64,000 nt of DNA from Pontibacter mangrovi (GCF_006385705.1 NZ_VFRQ01000002.1:310001-374000), one strand, 5' to 3'. Shown: positions 7,943 through 18,118, counted from the stretch's first letter. Notes: generated by a model from the sequence alone, not told the origin. Program-made: numbers and translations.

Positions 7943-9460
7943 ATGAAAATCCTTTCTGCTGCCCAGACGCGCCAAGCCGATGCCTGTACCATACAGGAAG
8001 AAGGCATTAGCTCTACCGACCTAATGGAGCGAGCCGCGAAAGCCTTTACCGGCTGGTTCGAGAATAAGTTTCAGTCTGGCACGGAAGTGCATGTGTTCTG
8101 CGGCCCCGGCAACAACGGCGGAGACGGCCTGGCCGTGTCGCGGCTGCTGCACGAGCGGGGCCACCGGGTACAGCCATACCTGGTAGGAGATCTCTCCAAG
8201 GCCTCCGATGATTTTAATGCCAACCTTAAGCGCCTGCCGCAGGAGCTGCAGCCAATCCGTGTGCAGGACGCCGCCGCCATCCCCGCACTTTCTAAAAGCG
8301 CTTTTATTGTAGACGCCCTCTTCGGCACAGGGCTAAACCGCCCGGTAACGGGGCTGTATGCACAGGTAATCAACAGCCTGAACAGCAGCGGCGCCACCAT
8401 TGCCTCCGTCGACATCCCCTCCGGGCTGTACACGGACAGCCAGACACCTGAGGAGGGCGCTATTATCCGGGCACATTGCACAGCCACTTTCGAGCTACCC
8501 AAGCTGGCTTTTCTGCTGCCGCAGCACGAGCAGTTTGTGGGTGAGTGGCATGTGGTGCCCATTGGCCTGAGTGAAGAGTTTATACTTGGGGCGCCAACTA
8601 ATTTCTTCTGCACCACCCAGGAGGATATTCAGCAGCTGCTCAAGCCCCGCCGGAAGTTCTCGCACAAAGGCATGTATGGCCACGCGCTCTTGCTTTGCGG
8701 TGGCTACGGTAAAATGGGGGCTGCCGTGCTTGCTGCACGCGCTTGCCTGCGCAGCGGGGTTGGCCTGCTCACGGTGCAGGTGCCGCAGGCCGGCTATTCC
8801 ATACTTCAGACAGCCGTTCCGGAGGCCATGACCCTGACCGATAAAAACCGCAGGCACCTCTCGGAGCTGCCGCAGGGGGTGGAGAAGTATGATGTGATCG
8901 GGGTGGGCCCGGGCATTGGCACCGAGCGCGTTACGAAAACCGCTATCGGGCAGCTGCTGGCTACCTCCTCCCATCCTTTGGTAATAGACGCCGACGCCAT
9001 CAACCTCATCGCTGCCAGCGAGAAACTGAAAGCGCAGCTGTATAAGAAGAAGCTCATCTTTACGCCACACCCCAAAGAGTTTGAGCGGCTGGTAGGGAAG
9101 GTGAAAAACGACTACGACCGCCTGCAGCACCTGCGCGAGTTCTGCATGGAGTATAAGTGCTATGTCGCCCTGAAAGGCAGCCATACGGCCATTGGTACGC
9201 CCGAGGGAAAAGTATACTTTAACACGACAGGTAACCCGGGCATGGCTACCGGCGGCACCGGCGATGTGCTGACGGGAATAATAACGGCGCTGGTGGGGCA
9301 GCAGTACACGCTGGAGGAGGCTTGCCGTTTAGGAGTGTATGTGCACGGACTTGCCGCCGACCTGGCGCTGCAAACTGTTGGGGAAATTGCCATGACAGCC
9401 TCTGACGTAATTGATCACCTGCCCAGGGCTTTTCTGCACCTTACCCAGCCCATGCCGTAG
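7943..9460 (+). CDS. nnr: Bifunctional NAD(P)HX epimerase/dehydratase
   Basis: A fused repair enzyme of 505 residues from this start. The N-terminal YjeF_N epimerase domain (about 1-215, GPGNNGGDGLA near 54-64) interconverts R and S forms of hydrated NAD(P)H. The C-terminal ribokinase-like domain (about 225-500, GNPGMATGGTGDVL near 430-443) dehydrates S-NAD(P)HX using ATP or ADP. The ATG at 7943 begins MKILSAAQ, where the family normally starts. A longer frame from a TTG at 7847 overlaps the promoter region and adds 32 residues unlike the family. Its last 20 bases overlap the end of the convergent UbiA-like gene. Confidence 0.9.
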   Translation: MKILSAAQTRQADACTIQEEGISSTDLMERAAKAFTGWFENKFQSGTEVHVFCGPGNNGGDGLAVSRLLHERGHRVQPYLVGDLSKASDDFNANLKRLPQELQPIRVQDAAAIPALSKSAFIVDALFGTGLNRPVTGLYAQVINSLNSSGATIASVDIPSGLYTDSQTPEEGAIIRAHCTATFELPKLAFLLPQHEQFVGEWHVVPIGLSEEFILGAPTNFFCTTQEDIQQLLKPRRKFSHKGMYGHALLLCGGYGKMGAAVLAARACLRSGVGLLTVQVPQAGYSILQTAVPEAMTLTDKNRRHLSELPQGVEKYDVIGVGPGIGTERVTKTAIGQLLATSSHPLVIDADAINLIAASEKLKAQLYKKKLIFTPHPKEFERLVGKVKNDYDRLQHLREFCMEYKCYVALKGSHTAIGTPEGKVYFNTTGNPGMATGGTGDVLTGIITALVGQQYTLEEACRLGVYVHGLAADLALQTVGEIAMTASDVIDHLPRAFLHLTQPMP

Positions 9461-10340
9461 CCATGATCACCAGGCCTGCGTGCAGCAGCATGGCGCCGTC
9501 GGCAAGTATGGCAAAGTAGATGCGTGGCCGCTCTGCCGAAGACATACTGACGATCAGCGTCGCTACGAGCGTGCTAGCCAGCAGCGCCCAAAGTATAAGC
9601 CCCTTTTCCTGGCTCAAAAGCACCAGCGCATACAGCACCAGCAGCCCCAGCGACACCAGCTTGGTACGGCGCACCCCCATCCACCCCGGAAAGGTAAGGG
9701 TGTTGGTGTGTTGGTCGTATACATGGTCCCGGATGTCGAAGAGAAGGGCCAGGGCAAGTATAAACAGAAAGCGCCGCAGAAAGAGCATGAGCGCTTCCTG
9801 TTGCCATACTTCCATGCCTGCATCCAGCAACGGAAACATCGCCGTAACCACTGCCCATACATAGGCAATCAGGAATACCTTTAGGAGCGGCACGCTGCGC
9901 AGCGGCTTCACGCGCTGCCGCTTGTACAGCACCGGCACCGTGTACCCTACCGATATAACGGCCAGGTGCAGCAGAAACCACCAGTTTATTTCGAACCCTG
10001 CCCAGAAGTATAAAGTCACTGCCCCGATCAGGCTCAACAGGCCTATGCCCGCCAGCTCCCTTTTGTGCCGCTGGCTCCAAGAGGGGTCATGCGGATTTAT
10101 AGTTTGGCGGGGGCGGCGCAGCATGCTCTGCACACTGCTCAGGTTGTAGGTAAACAGCGTTGCCAGAAACACGAACACGGCCATGCTCCACGACACCGGC
10201 AGTCTCGCCAGCTGATACGTTTCTATGGTAAGCGCAAAGCCGCAGCCAGAGATAAACACGCTGCTATACAACAGTGCCTCCAGTGCCCGCCTCGGCACTG
10301 CCACTGTCGCCATTCCGCCTGTGTGTCTCTTCGCTTCCAT
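9441..10340 (-). CDS. UbiA-like polytopic membrane protein
   Basis: About 299 residues with eight or nine hydrophobic helices. The second Asp-rich motif of UbiA prenyltransferases is clear (LLFDIRDHVYD), but the first, normally NDxxDxxxD in the second helix region, appears only as FTYNLSSVQSML, lacking the aspartates. Functional UbiA enzymes attach prenyl chains to aromatic rings or other acceptors. This copy may be inactive or have changed chemistry. The ATG at 10340 is preferred to the TTG at 10352. The 3' end overlaps nnr by 20 bases on the opposite strand. Confidence 0.65.
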   Translation of the reverse strand: MEAKRHTGGMATVAVPRRALEALLYSSVFISGCGFALTIETYQLARLPVSWSMAVFVFLATLFTYNLSSVQSMLRRPRQTINPHDPSWSQRHKRELAGIGLLSLIGAVTLYFWAGFEINWWFLLHLAVISVGYTVPVLYKRQRVKPLRSVPLLKVFLIAYVWAVVTAMFPLLDAGMEVWQQEALMLFLRRFLFILALALLFDIRDHVYDQHTNTLTFPGWMGVRRTKLVSLGLLVLYALVLLSQEKGLILWALLASTLVATLIVSMSSAERPRIYFAILADGAMLLHAGLVIMATAWAG

Positions 10341-10408
10341 ACTTTTATGCAAGTACGCAACAATTTAGTCGCCAATCAAACGCGGCAACCTGGCCTGTTT
10401 AAAAGCAT

Positions 10409-10442
10409 AAAGCCCGACGCAGGTGTTCCTACGCCAGGCTTT
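10409..10442 (-). terminator. Terminator of ppa
   Basis: The outer stem AAAGCC with GGCTTT and the inner stem CGTAGG with CCTGCG (one wobble pair) form a two-part hairpin, with T-rich sequence after it on the minus strand. It lies 18 bases beyond the ppa stop. Confidence 0.7.
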
Positions 10443-10460
10443 AACAGGAAAAGTAATTGC

Positions 10461-11042
10461 TTAAAGGGCTTTCTCCCTTTTTGGCTCACCAAATGTGGTG
10501 TTGTAAAGCTCAATGCTGTCCTGAATGATCTTGTAGGCATGCTCGCGCCCCAGGAACTGCTCTACCACCACTTCTTTGTTTTCCAGCTTTTTGTAGTCCT
10601 CAAAGAAGCGGCGCATCTCCAGCAGGGTATGCGGCGGCAGCTCCGATATGTCGTTTATGTGGCGCACGGACATGTCGTTGTAAGCCACGGCAATGATCTT
10701 GTCGTCTTCCTCGTTGTTGTCGATCATCTGCATCACGCCGATCACCTTTGCGTCTATCAGGCACATTGGCTGCACGTCTATCGAGCAGATCACCAGTATA
10801 TCCAGCGGGTCTTTGTCGTCGCAGTAAGTTTGCGGGATAAAGCCGTAGTTAGCCGGGTAGTTAACCGACGAGAACAGTACACGGTCCAGCTTCAGCATGC
10901 CGCTATCCTTATCCAACTCGTATTTCGCCTTCGATCCTTTCGGTATTTCAATGATAGCTGTTACTACTTCTGGCGCCATTTCGCCGTAGCTCACACTATG
11001 CCATGGATTGTTCTTGTCCTCTGTGTTCTCCATATTCATCAT
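10461..11042 (-). CDS. ppa: Inorganic pyrophosphatase, family I
   Basis: A soluble family I pyrophosphatase of about 193 residues from ATG 11042, hydrolysing PPi to two phosphates and so driving biosynthetic reactions. The metal-binding signature [10 protein letters not shown] (about 75-84) is intact, and the fold's conserved KYELDK and NYGFIPQT stretches are present. The open frame extends to a TTG at 11063, but [15 protein letters not shown] from 11042 fits better; ATG 11033 is also possible. It lies 48 bases downstream of the alkaline phosphatase gene with no terminator between, so the two may share a transcript. Confidence 0.92.
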   Translation of the reverse strand: MMNMENTEDKNNPWHSVSYGEMAPEVVTAIIEIPKGSKAKYELDKDSGMLKLDRVLFSSVNYPANYGFIPQTYCDDKDPLDILVICSIDVQPMCLIDAKVIGVMQMIDNNEEDDKIIAVAYNDMSVRHINDISELPPHTLLEMRRFFEDYKKLENKEVVVEQFLGREHAYKIIQDSIELYNTTFGEPKREKAL

Positions 11043-11090
11043 TAGTTTAAAGCGCGCCGTCAATAATTCCTCTTCTTCAGGCGCTATGGT

Positions 11091-12800
11091 TTATTTCATG
11101 TATTCTTGCAATGGTTTGCCCACGCATCCGTTTGGCTCCTGTATATAAAGCCAGGAAGCGATGGTGGCGGCAATATCTGTTATTTCTGCCTCTGCACCGC
11201 TTTCGCCGTGTGGCACGTTCCAGCCGTACCAAACCAGCGGCACGTGGGTATCATAGTTCGAGTAGGACCCGTGGCTTGTGCCTTTCGGCTCCTTGCCATA
11301 CCCCTCCAGCCATCCTGGCTCCAGCAACAGCACCACGTCTCCGGAGCGCCTGGTATTGTAGCCATTCTCCACGCGGGCCATCATGCCCCTTCCCCAGTTG
11401 CTGCTTTGCAGCACAGTAGCTGGCACGGCACGCATCACCCCGTCGAAACGGAGCACGTAATTGGCCACACGCTGCTGCACTTCTGCTGTCTCCAGCTTCT
11501 TGCTTTGCATTACCTGGTGGTTCAGGTACAGGTGCTGGTTGATAAAGCGCTCTACCCAGTCTGCTTTGCCGTAGGTTTTATCCAGGTAAGCATCCACAGA
11601 GTCGCGTATCTTGTTCGGAGATGTTACGCCAGCCGGCACTTTTTGGCCCTTCAAAAAGGCAGGCACATGTGCGGCGCCGTGGTCGGCGGTAAGGAAAAAG
11701 AGCACTTCGCCTTTTCCTACCTCATTTTCTATCGTGCTGATCAGCTCGGCCATCTCCTTGTCCAGGCGCAGGAAGATATCCTCCGCCTCAATAGAATTCG
11801 GGCCAAAAGAGTGTCCTACGTAGTCTGTAGAAGAAAAGCTGACCGTTAAGAAGTCCGTTACCTCATCTTTACCCAGCTCCTCGCCGCGCAGGGCAGCCAG
11901 GGCAAAGTCCTTCGTGATGGTATTTCCTGCCGGCACTGAGCGGATCAGGTCGTAGCTATCACCTCGCAAAGCTGGCAAGTCATGCGGGAACACTGGCTTC
12001 TTCTCTCCCGACAGCGGCCGCTCCCATGGCATGTCATCGGCGGTGCTTTCGGTATACTGTTCTATCGGAAGCAGTGTTTCCCATGGCTGGCTCAGGTATT
12101 CATTCGCCAGCTTTTTACTGTTAAAGGCCTGTACCCACTGTGGCAGCTCCTGGGTATAGTACGTGCTCGTAATCCAGTTGCCGCTTTTTGAGTCGAACCA
12201 ATAGGCGCCATTAGCTAAGTGGCCAGCCGGAAGTATAGATCCGCGGTCCTTCAGGGCAACTCCTACCACCTTGGCCTCTTTGTTTGTTGCCAGGCGCAGC
12301 TCATCTGTAATGGTAGTGGTCTTCAGGTTCGCCGGCGACATTTCTCCTGCATTGGAGCTACTGCCCACCGTCTGCACTGTCTTATCTTCTACGCAGTAAA
12401 CCGTTCCCTTCTGCCCACGTTCATACCAGTTGTTCCCGATGATGCCGTTTAGCGCCGGCACGCTACCTGTGTAGATGGAAGCGTGGCCCGGACCTGTATA
12501 GGTTGGCACGTAGCTGTATTGGGTGTTCTTAAAGTTAAACCCCTGCGTCAAAAGCTTCTTAAAGCCATCGTTGCCATACTTGCTCCAGTAGCGGTACAAA
12601 TAATCATACCGCATTTGGTCCACCACGATGCCCACCACCAGTTTGGGGCGCTGCATGATTGGCTTTGCGTTTTGTGCGGCAGGTGCGGCATTTACAGGGG
12701 GGGCAGAGGGTGCCGTGCTGGCGCAGGCGCTAAGCAGCAGCATACTTGCAGCTACAGCATTTGCCTGTACCAGGCGCTTTAGTAATGTCTTGTGTCTCAT
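11091..12800 (-). CDS. pafA: PafA-type alkaline phosphatase, lipoprotein
   Basis: A 569-residue alkaline-phosphatase-superfamily enzyme. A lipobox LLLSAC places the lipidated Cys at residue 26. The metal-binding D61 lies in VVDQMRYD, and the nucleophile is probably T102 in PTYTGPGHASIYTG. N123 or N124 and the pair K184/R186 (ALKDRGS) match the PafA active site that accepts phosphate monoesters and, weakly, diesters. PafA enzymes release phosphate in the periplasm without strict phosphate-starvation control. A -7 box sits 20-28 bases upstream. Ppa follows, giving a small phosphate-recovery unit. Confidence 0.9.
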   Translation of the reverse strand: MRHKTLLKRLVQANAVAASMLLLSACASTAPSAPPVNAAPAAQNAKPIMQRPKLVVGIVVDQMRYDYLYRYWSKYGNDGFKKLLTQGFNFKNTQYSYVPTYTGPGHASIYTGSVPALNGIIGNNWYERGQKGTVYCVEDKTVQTVGSSSNAGEMSPANLKTTTITDELRLATNKEAKVVGVALKDRGSILPAGHLANGAYWFDSKSGNWITSTYYTQELPQWVQAFNSKKLANEYLSQPWETLLPIEQYTESTADDMPWERPLSGEKKPVFPHDLPALRGDSYDLIRSVPAGNTITKDFALAALRGEELGKDEVTDFLTVSFSSTDYVGHSFGPNSIEAEDIFLRLDKEMAELISTIENEVGKGEVLFFLTADHGAAHVPAFLKGQKVPAGVTSPNKIRDSVDAYLDKTYGKADWVERFINQHLYLNHQVMQSKKLETAEVQQRVANYVLRFDGVMRAVPATVLQSSNWGRGMMARVENGYNTRRSGDVVLLLEPGWLEGYGKEPKGTSHGSYSNYDTHVPLVWYGWNVPHGESGAEAEITDIAATIASWLYIQEPNGCVGKPLQEYMK

Positions 12801-12820
12801 ATACTATAGATCGGTTCCTG

Positions 12821-12828
12821 CAAATATA
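12821..12828 (-). promoter_or_regulatory. Predicted promoter of pafA
   Basis: The minus strand reads TATATTTG, an exact -7 match, giving a leader of about 14 bases. No convincing -33 box was seen. Confidence 0.5.
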
Positions 12829-12920
12829 AACCACATGCTCCTAATATTCCCGTATTCCAACCACTAATGTGAGTTTATACATTAATTAACATATACTTAA
12901 CGCAGCTGCCCCTAAATGAA

Positions 12921-12948
12921 CAGCGCCCACTTTTGTTGGTGGGCGCTG
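12921..12948 (-). terminator. Terminator of the ATP synthase operon
   Basis: A perfect 10-base stem CAGCGCCCAC with GTGGGCGCTG around an 8-base loop, 23 bases beyond the atpG stop. The T tract is weak. Confidence 0.75.
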
Positions 12949-12971
12949 CAACTGTTTTCTTATGCTCCTGC

Positions 12972-13862
12972 TTATTTTGCAGCCAAGGCCTCTGCACCAC
13001 CCACAATCTCGAGGATTTCTTTGGTAATGGCAGCCTGCCTTGTTCTGTTGTAGGTTAGCTTCAGCTGTTTTAGAAGCTCGCCAGCGTTTTCTGTGGCCTT
13101 GTCCATGGCCGTCATACGAGCACCGTGCTCTGAGGCATTAGACTCCAACACAGCTTTGTACACCTGTATCTTAAGTGATTTAGGGATCAGCTCCTCAATG
13201 ATCTCCTCTTTGGAAGGCTCAAAAGTATAGTCGATCAACGCCATTTCGTTATCGGCCTCTTCTGGCAACTTCTCCTCGATTGGCAGGAACTTCTCCTGGC
13301 GCACGATCTGTGTTGCAACGTTTTTGAACTCGTTGTAAACAAGATCCACCTGGTCGAACTCTCCGGCAACAAACCCCGCCATGGCATGCTCTGCGGCTAC
13401 ACGCACCGTATCAAAGGAAAGGTTTGCGAAGGTATTGCTGTAGTCTCCGATCACGTTGTAGCCTCGCTTGCGGAAGGCGTCATACCCTTTTCGGCCGATG
13501 GTCAGGATGGTCAGGTTGCCTGCCTCATACTGGCTTTTATACTTCTCAGCAATCAGCGCCGACACCCCTTTGATGATGTTGGAGTTGAAGGCACCAGCCA
13601 GACCACGGTCAGAGGTTACGGCAATGATCAGCACTTTATTCACCTCGCGCTTCTCCGTGTACGGATTCGACACTGCACCCTCTGCCATAGACGACAGATT
13701 TGTCAGGATGCCGCTCAGGCGCTGCGCATAAGGCCGCATGCGCAGGATGTTATCCTGTGCTCTTCTCAGTTTCGCAGCCGAAACCATTTTCATGGCCTTG
13801 GTGATCTGCTGGGTAGACGAAACAGATGTAATGCGGCTTCTAACCTCTTTTAAACTTGCCAT
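12972..13862 (-). CDS. atpG: ATP synthase gamma subunit
   Basis: The 296-residue central rotor shaft of F1. The N-terminal helix MASLKEVRSRITSVSSTQQITKAMKMVSAAK and the C-terminal helix ending in RQAAITKEILEIVGGAEAL are characteristic of the coiled-coil shaft, with the Rossmann-like domain between them. It couples c-ring rotation to conformational change in alpha3beta3. Last gene of the operon; a hairpin in the 69-base gap to atpA may reduce readthrough into it. Confidence 0.96.
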   Translation of the reverse strand: MASLKEVRSRITSVSSTQQITKAMKMVSAAKLRRAQDNILRMRPYAQRLSGILTNLSSMAEGAVSNPYTEKREVNKVLIIAVTSDRGLAGAFNSNIIKGVSALIAEKYKSQYEAGNLTILTIGRKGYDAFRKRGYNVIGDYSNTFANLSFDTVRVAAEHAMAGFVAGEFDQVDLVYNEFKNVATQIVRQEKFLPIEEKLPEEADNEMALIDYTFEPSKEEIIEELIPKSLKIQVYKAVLESNASEHGARMTAMDKATENAGELLKQLKLTYNRTRQAAITKEILEIVGGAEALAAK

Positions 13863-13882
13863 ATATTCTCTCTATGAGCAAA

Positions 13883-13917
13883 AACCAGGGCTAAGACTGG
13901 TGGCCTTAACCCTGGTT
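13883..13917 (-). terminator. Terminator-like hairpin between atpA and atpG
   Basis: AACCAGGG pairs with CCCTGGTT, then after one mismatch TAAG pairs with CTTA. On the minus strand the stem is followed by TTT within GGTTTTTGC. Its place inside an operon suggests partial termination or a processing/stability signal rather than full stop. Confidence 0.6.
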
Positions 13918-13931
13918 CTGTTACTTTAAGA

Positions 13932-15512
13932 TTATTTGTTGTACTTCGCTGAAGTCTCCTTCGCTACCTGCTTGATAACGGCTGTTGTTGCATCGTCCAG
14001 CTTACCAGCTCTCAGTGCGTTTAGGGCATCAGCATGCTGCGCGCGCATGTTACGCAGGAAGTCTTTCTCGAAGTTTCTAACTTCTGTTACCGGCACATTG
14101 TCCAGCAGACCGTTTGTAGCGGCATAGATGGTAGCCACCTGCTCCTCTACCGGCACCGGCGAGAACTGCGCCTGCTTCAGGATCTCCAGGTTACGACGGC
14201 CACGCTCAATAGTCAGCTTGGTAGCGGCATCCAGGTCGGAACCGAACTTAGCGAAAGCCTCCAGTTCACGGAACTGTGCCTGGTCCAGCTTCAGGGTACC
14301 CGCTACTTTCTTCATCGACTTGATCTGGGCAGAACCACCCACTCGTGATACCGAAATACCCACGTTGATCGCCGGACGAACACCCGCGTTAAACAGGTTT
14401 GTCTCCAGGAAGATCTGACCGTCCGTGATAGAGATCACGTTTGTCGGGATATAAGCGGAAACGTCACCAGCCTGCGTCTCGATGATCGGTAGGGCAGTCA
14501 AAGAACCGCCACCTTTCACCAGATGCTTGATAGACTCCGGCAAGTCGTTCATGTTCTGAGCGATCTCATCCGACGCGTTGATCTTAGCGGCACGCTCCAG
14601 TAAGCGAGAGTGCAGGTAGAATACGTCACCTGGGTAAGCCTCACGTCCTGGCGGACGACGCAGCAGCAGGGATACCTCACGGTAAGCCACGGCTTGCTTC
14701 GAAAGGTCGTCATAAACTACCAGTGCAGGGCGGCCAGTGTCACGGAAGAACTCACCGATGGCAGCACCTGTAAATGGCGCGAAGAACTGCATTGGCGCAG
14801 GGTCAGCGGCAGAAGCGGATACAACCACTGTGTAGTCCATAGCGCCACCCTCTTGCAGGGCCTTAACTACCTGGGCTACAGTAGAGGCTTTCTGTCCAAC
14901 AGCTACGTAGATACAGAAAACAGGCTCTCCTCTGTCGTAGAACTCGCGCTGGTTTAGGATAGTATCGATTGCAACCGCCGTCTTACCAGTCTGGCGGTCA
15001 CCGATGATCAGCTCACGCTGGCCACGGCCGATCGGAATCATGGAGTCGATCGCCTTGATACCAGTTTGCATCGGCTCGTTTACCGGCTGGCGGTAGATAA
15101 CGCCTGGCGCCTTACGCTCCAGCGGCATCTCGTACATCTCACCAGCGATAGGGCCTTTGCCGTCGATTGGCTGGCCCAGTGTGTTCACCACGCGGCCAAC
15201 AATACCGTCGCCTACTTTAATAGAGGCAATACGGTCTGTTCTTTTTACAGTGGCGCCCTCTTTGATCTCGCTGTAGTCGCCGAGCAATACGGCACCTACG
15301 TTGTCCTCTTCCAAGTTCAGAACAAGCGCCTGCAGGCCATTCTCAAACTCTAAAAGCTCACCAGACTGAGCCTTGGAAAGGCCATAGATACGAGCGACAC
15401 CGTCACCCACTTGCAGCACAGTGCCTACTTCTTCCAATTCCGCTTCGGTACGGAAGTTAGACAGCTGTTCTCTTAATATGGCTGATACTTCGTCAGGTCT
15501 TACTTCTGCCAT
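13932..15512 (-). CDS. atpA: ATP synthase alpha subunit
   Basis: A 526-residue F1 alpha subunit. The Walker A sequence GDRQTGKT is at 171-178 and the family signature [17 protein letters not shown] lies further on. It forms the alternating hexamer with beta and carries the non-catalytic nucleotide sites. The beta subunit gene is not in this operon, so assembly depends on a second locus. The gap to atpH is 2 bases, indicating tight coupling. Confidence 0.97.
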   Translation of the reverse strand: MAEVRPDEVSAILREQLSNFRTEAELEEVGTVLQVGDGVARIYGLSKAQSGELLEFENGLQALVLNLEEDNVGAVLLGDYSEIKEGATVKRTDRIASIKVGDGIVGRVVNTLGQPIDGKGPIAGEMYEMPLERKAPGVIYRQPVNEPMQTGIKAIDSMIPIGRGQRELIIGDRQTGKTAVAIDTILNQREFYDRGEPVFCIYVAVGQKASTVAQVVKALQEGGAMDYTVVVSASAADPAPMQFFAPFTGAAIGEFFRDTGRPALVVYDDLSKQAVAYREVSLLLRRPPGREAYPGDVFYLHSRLLERAAKINASDEIAQNMNDLPESIKHLVKGGGSLTALPIIETQAGDVSAYIPTNVISITDGQIFLETNLFNAGVRPAINVGISVSRVGGSAQIKSMKKVAGTLKLDQAQFRELEAFAKFGSDLDAATKLTIERGRRNLEILKQAQFSPVPVEEQVATIYAATNGLLDNVPVTEVRNFEKDFLRNMRAQHADALNALRAGKLDDATTAVIKQVAKETSAKYNK

Positions 15513-15514
15513 GA

Positions 15515-16072
15515 TTATAGTTTATTAATATATGGGTTTTCTTTAAATTGGTTTTTCAGCTTGCGAAGACTGTTCTTCACAGAGCTGTCAATCTGCTTGT
15601 CACCAACGCGCAGCACAAATCCGCCTATCAAGGCCGGGTCTACACGTTCTACCAGTTCTATGCGTTTGCCAGTTTGCGCTACCAGCTTCTGTCCCAGTTC
15701 ATCGCGAAGGGCTGGTGTAAGCGGCACGGCAGAAACCACTTCTGCTGTTTGGATGCCTTGCAGGGTGCGGTACTGCTCCTGAAAAGAAGTGGCAACTCCC
15801 TCAAGTATAGCTTCCCGGTTTTTGCGGGCAACCAGGTTAAAGAAGGCCAGCGTCATCTCCTGCACCTTGCCTTTAAACACTGCGTTTATCACAGCCAGCT
15901 TCTTGTCTGACTTTACGATGGGGTTGTGCAGCAGCAGCTTGAAGTCACGGCTTTGAGAAACCACTTGCGAGAACAGCTGCATGTCTGCATGCACCTGCTC
16001 CAGCACGTTCTTCTCTGCCGCCAGCTCAATCAGCGACTTCGCATACCTGGAAGCAACTCTAATATCTGACAT
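15515..16072 (-). CDS. atpH: ATP synthase delta subunit
   Basis: The 185-residue F1 delta subunit (OSCP homologue) that joins the top of F1 to the b-subunit stalk. N-terminal helical domain with [14 protein letters not shown] (about 8-21), C-terminal domain with the family pattern [20 protein letters not shown]. Placed between atpF and atpA as in most bacteria. Confidence 0.93.
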   Translation of the reverse strand: MSDIRVASRYAKSLIELAAEKNVLEQVHADMQLFSQVVSQSRDFKLLLHNPIVKSDKKLAVINAVFKGKVQEMTLAFFNLVARKNREAILEGVATSFQEQYRTLQGIQTAEVVSAVPLTPALRDELGQKLVAQTGKRIELVERVDPALIGGFVLRVGDKQIDSSVKNSLRKLKNQFKENPYINKL

Positions 16073-16122
16073 AGTGCTTTTTTATTGCGTCTGGCTGCAC
16101 GGGCAGCCTGCGTTTATCTTTG

Positions 16123-16617
16123 TTAGGAAAGCGATACTTCTCTGATATACTCCTGCGCCAGCGCCTGCTGTGCAGTTTTGTCGCTCAGTTCTCTTTTCAG
16201 GATCTGCTCTGCGATTTCCAGGGAAAGCGTGGCAGCCATGTTTTTTACCTCCGTAATGGCGGCGCGCTTCTCATTCTCGATCGCCTCACGAGCCTGCTCA
16301 ATCATGCGGGCTCCTTCCTCGTTCGCCTTCTGCTTAGAAGTCTCCACAATGCTGTTAGCAGCCTCGGTAGCCTCCTTCAGAATTTTGTCGCGCTCCATAC
16401 GAGCCTCTGCCAGCAGCTTTTCATTGTCAGCTTTCAGCGCCTGCATCTCCAGTTTCGCCTTCTCAGCCGCACTCAGGGCATTCTCTATAGAAGCCTCACG
16501 CTCGTTCAGAGCGTTCATAATCGGCTTCCAGGCAAACTTACCCAGCAGGAACAGAACGATCAGGAACGTTACCAGCTGCCAGAAAATCAAACCAAAACCA
16601 GGGGTTACTAAATCCAT
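16123..16617 (-). CDS. atpF: ATP synthase b subunit
   Basis: The 164-residue peripheral stalk subunit. A single transmembrane helix (about 8-28, GLIFWQLVTFLIVLFLLGKFAW) is followed by a long charged alpha-helical coiled coil reaching to F1. A dimer is expected in the enzyme. A strong hairpin separates it from atpE upstream, and a weaker 6-base stem GGCTGC/GCAGCC lies in the gap to atpH. Confidence 0.95.
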   Translation of the reverse strand: MDLVTPGFGLIFWQLVTFLIVLFLLGKFAWKPIMNALNEREASIENALSAAEKAKLEMQALKADNEKLLAEARMERDKILKEATEAANSIVETSKQKANEEGARMIEQAREAIENEKRAAITEVKNMAATLSLEIAEQILKRELSDKTAQQALAQEYIREVSLS

Positions 16618-16697
16618 TTTTATGAAGGTTGAATATTAGGTTCTTTTTAAACAGCCGCTTTGGCCGCTTTTAACTATATCAGAACTATGCATTTGAC

Positions 16698-16729
16698 CTC
16701 ATCGTCTGGGCCATGCGCCCAGACGTGAG
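16698..16729 (-). promoter_or_regulatory. Intercistronic hairpin between atpE and atpF
   Basis: A 9-base perfect stem CGTCTGGGC with GCCCAGACG (loop CATGC), extended after one bulge by CTCA with TGAG. There is no T run on the minus strand, so it looks like an mRNA-stabilising or processing element at the 3' end of the atpE segment rather than a terminator. Confidence 0.6.
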
Positions 16730-16763
16730 ATCAGGTAATGTTAGCTTGTTACTCTAAAAGTAA

Positions 16764-17039
<276 letters not shown>

Positions 17040-17058
17040 TTAAAAAATAAAATTCAGA

Positions 17059-18075
17059 TTAATGGTGATCCTCCGCATGGTCATGCTCCTCAACGGCGCC
17101 GCCAAAGTACATGGCCGACAACAGCGTGAAGATGTACGCCTGCAGCAGGGCCACGAACAGCTCCAGGAAGTTCATAAAGGTGGCGAACGCCACGCTCAGC
17201 GGGCCAACGGCCACACTTCTAAAGATAAAGATCAAGCTAAACAGCGACAGGATGATGATGTGACCGGCCGTGATGTTGGCAAAAAGTCGAACCATCAGCG
17301 AGAATGGCTTTGTCAGGATACCGATCAGTTCCACCGGGATCATGATCGGCGCCAGCCATGTCGGAACGCCTGGCGTCGCGAAGATGTGCTTCCAGTAGCT
17401 CTTGTTACCGCTGAACACTGTGATTAGAAGGGTAATAGCCGCCAATACCAGCGTTACCGCGATGTTACCCGTCAGGTTGGCGCCACCTGGCATCAGGCCC
17501 AGCAGGTTGTTAAACCAGATAAAGAAGAACACTGTGAGCAGGTATGGCATGTAGCGCTCATACTTCGGGCCGATGTTCGCCTTGGCAATCTCGTCGCGGA
17601 TAAAGATGATGATGGGCTCAAAGAAGGACTGGATGCCACGCGGGGCAGCCTTAGGGTTTCTTTTGTAGCGGCCGGCGATCACAAAGAAAATACCTAGCAG
17701 CAGCGCCACGCTAACAAACATGGAGGCCACGTTCTTAGTAATAGAGAAGTCATACAGGCCTGCATGATCCTCCAGCGGCTCGCCAGCCTCGTTAACTTTT
17801 ACAATATGCCCATGCTCCAGCGCATACCCATCGTATGCCACCGTCTCATGGTGTTCGTTGTAGAAATTGTGAGAAGAGAAGACCTTAAACTCACCATTGT
17901 CTACCAGTATCACAGGCAGGTACACCACAGCACCGTCTGCAAAGTGCCAGGTATAATCATCCGCAATATGGTGCGTGATCATATCCCCCGGCTGAAACTC
18001 ACCGCCTTCCTCTGGCGCCTCAGCAAAAGCAGTTAGCGTAAGGAAAGAAAACAATAGAACGAATAACCTCTTCAT
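17059..18075 (-). CDS. atpB: ATP synthase a subunit with exported N-terminal extension
   Basis: A 338-residue F0 subunit a, the stator half of the proton channel. The essential Arg is R263 in KPFSLMVRLFANITAGH. It is longer than the roughly 270 residues of E. coli because an apparent signal sequence (1-19) and about 90 periplasmic residues precede the first core helix (about 115-135), a form common in Bacteroidota. The C-terminus is His/Glu-rich (AVEEHDHAEDHH). Confidence 0.94.
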   Translation of the reverse strand: MKRLFVLLFSFLTLTAFAEAPEEGGEFQPGDMITHHIADDYTWHFADGAVVYLPVILVDNGEFKVFSSHNFYNEHHETVAYDGYALEHGHIVKVNEAGEPLEDHAGLYDFSITKNVASMFVSVALLLGIFFVIAGRYKRNPKAAPRGIQSFFEPIIIFIRDEIAKANIGPKYERYMPYLLTVFFFIWFNNLLGLMPGGANLTGNIAVTLVLAAITLLITVFSGNKSYWKHIFATPGVPTWLAPIMIPVELIGILTKPFSLMVRLFANITAGHIIILSLFSLIFIFRSVAVGPLSVAFATFMNFLELFVALLQAYIFTLLSAMYFGGAVEEHDHAEDHH

Positions 18076-18118
18076 TAAGAATGATTTAGGAGCAAAATTT
18101 ATCAGACAGAACCTACCG

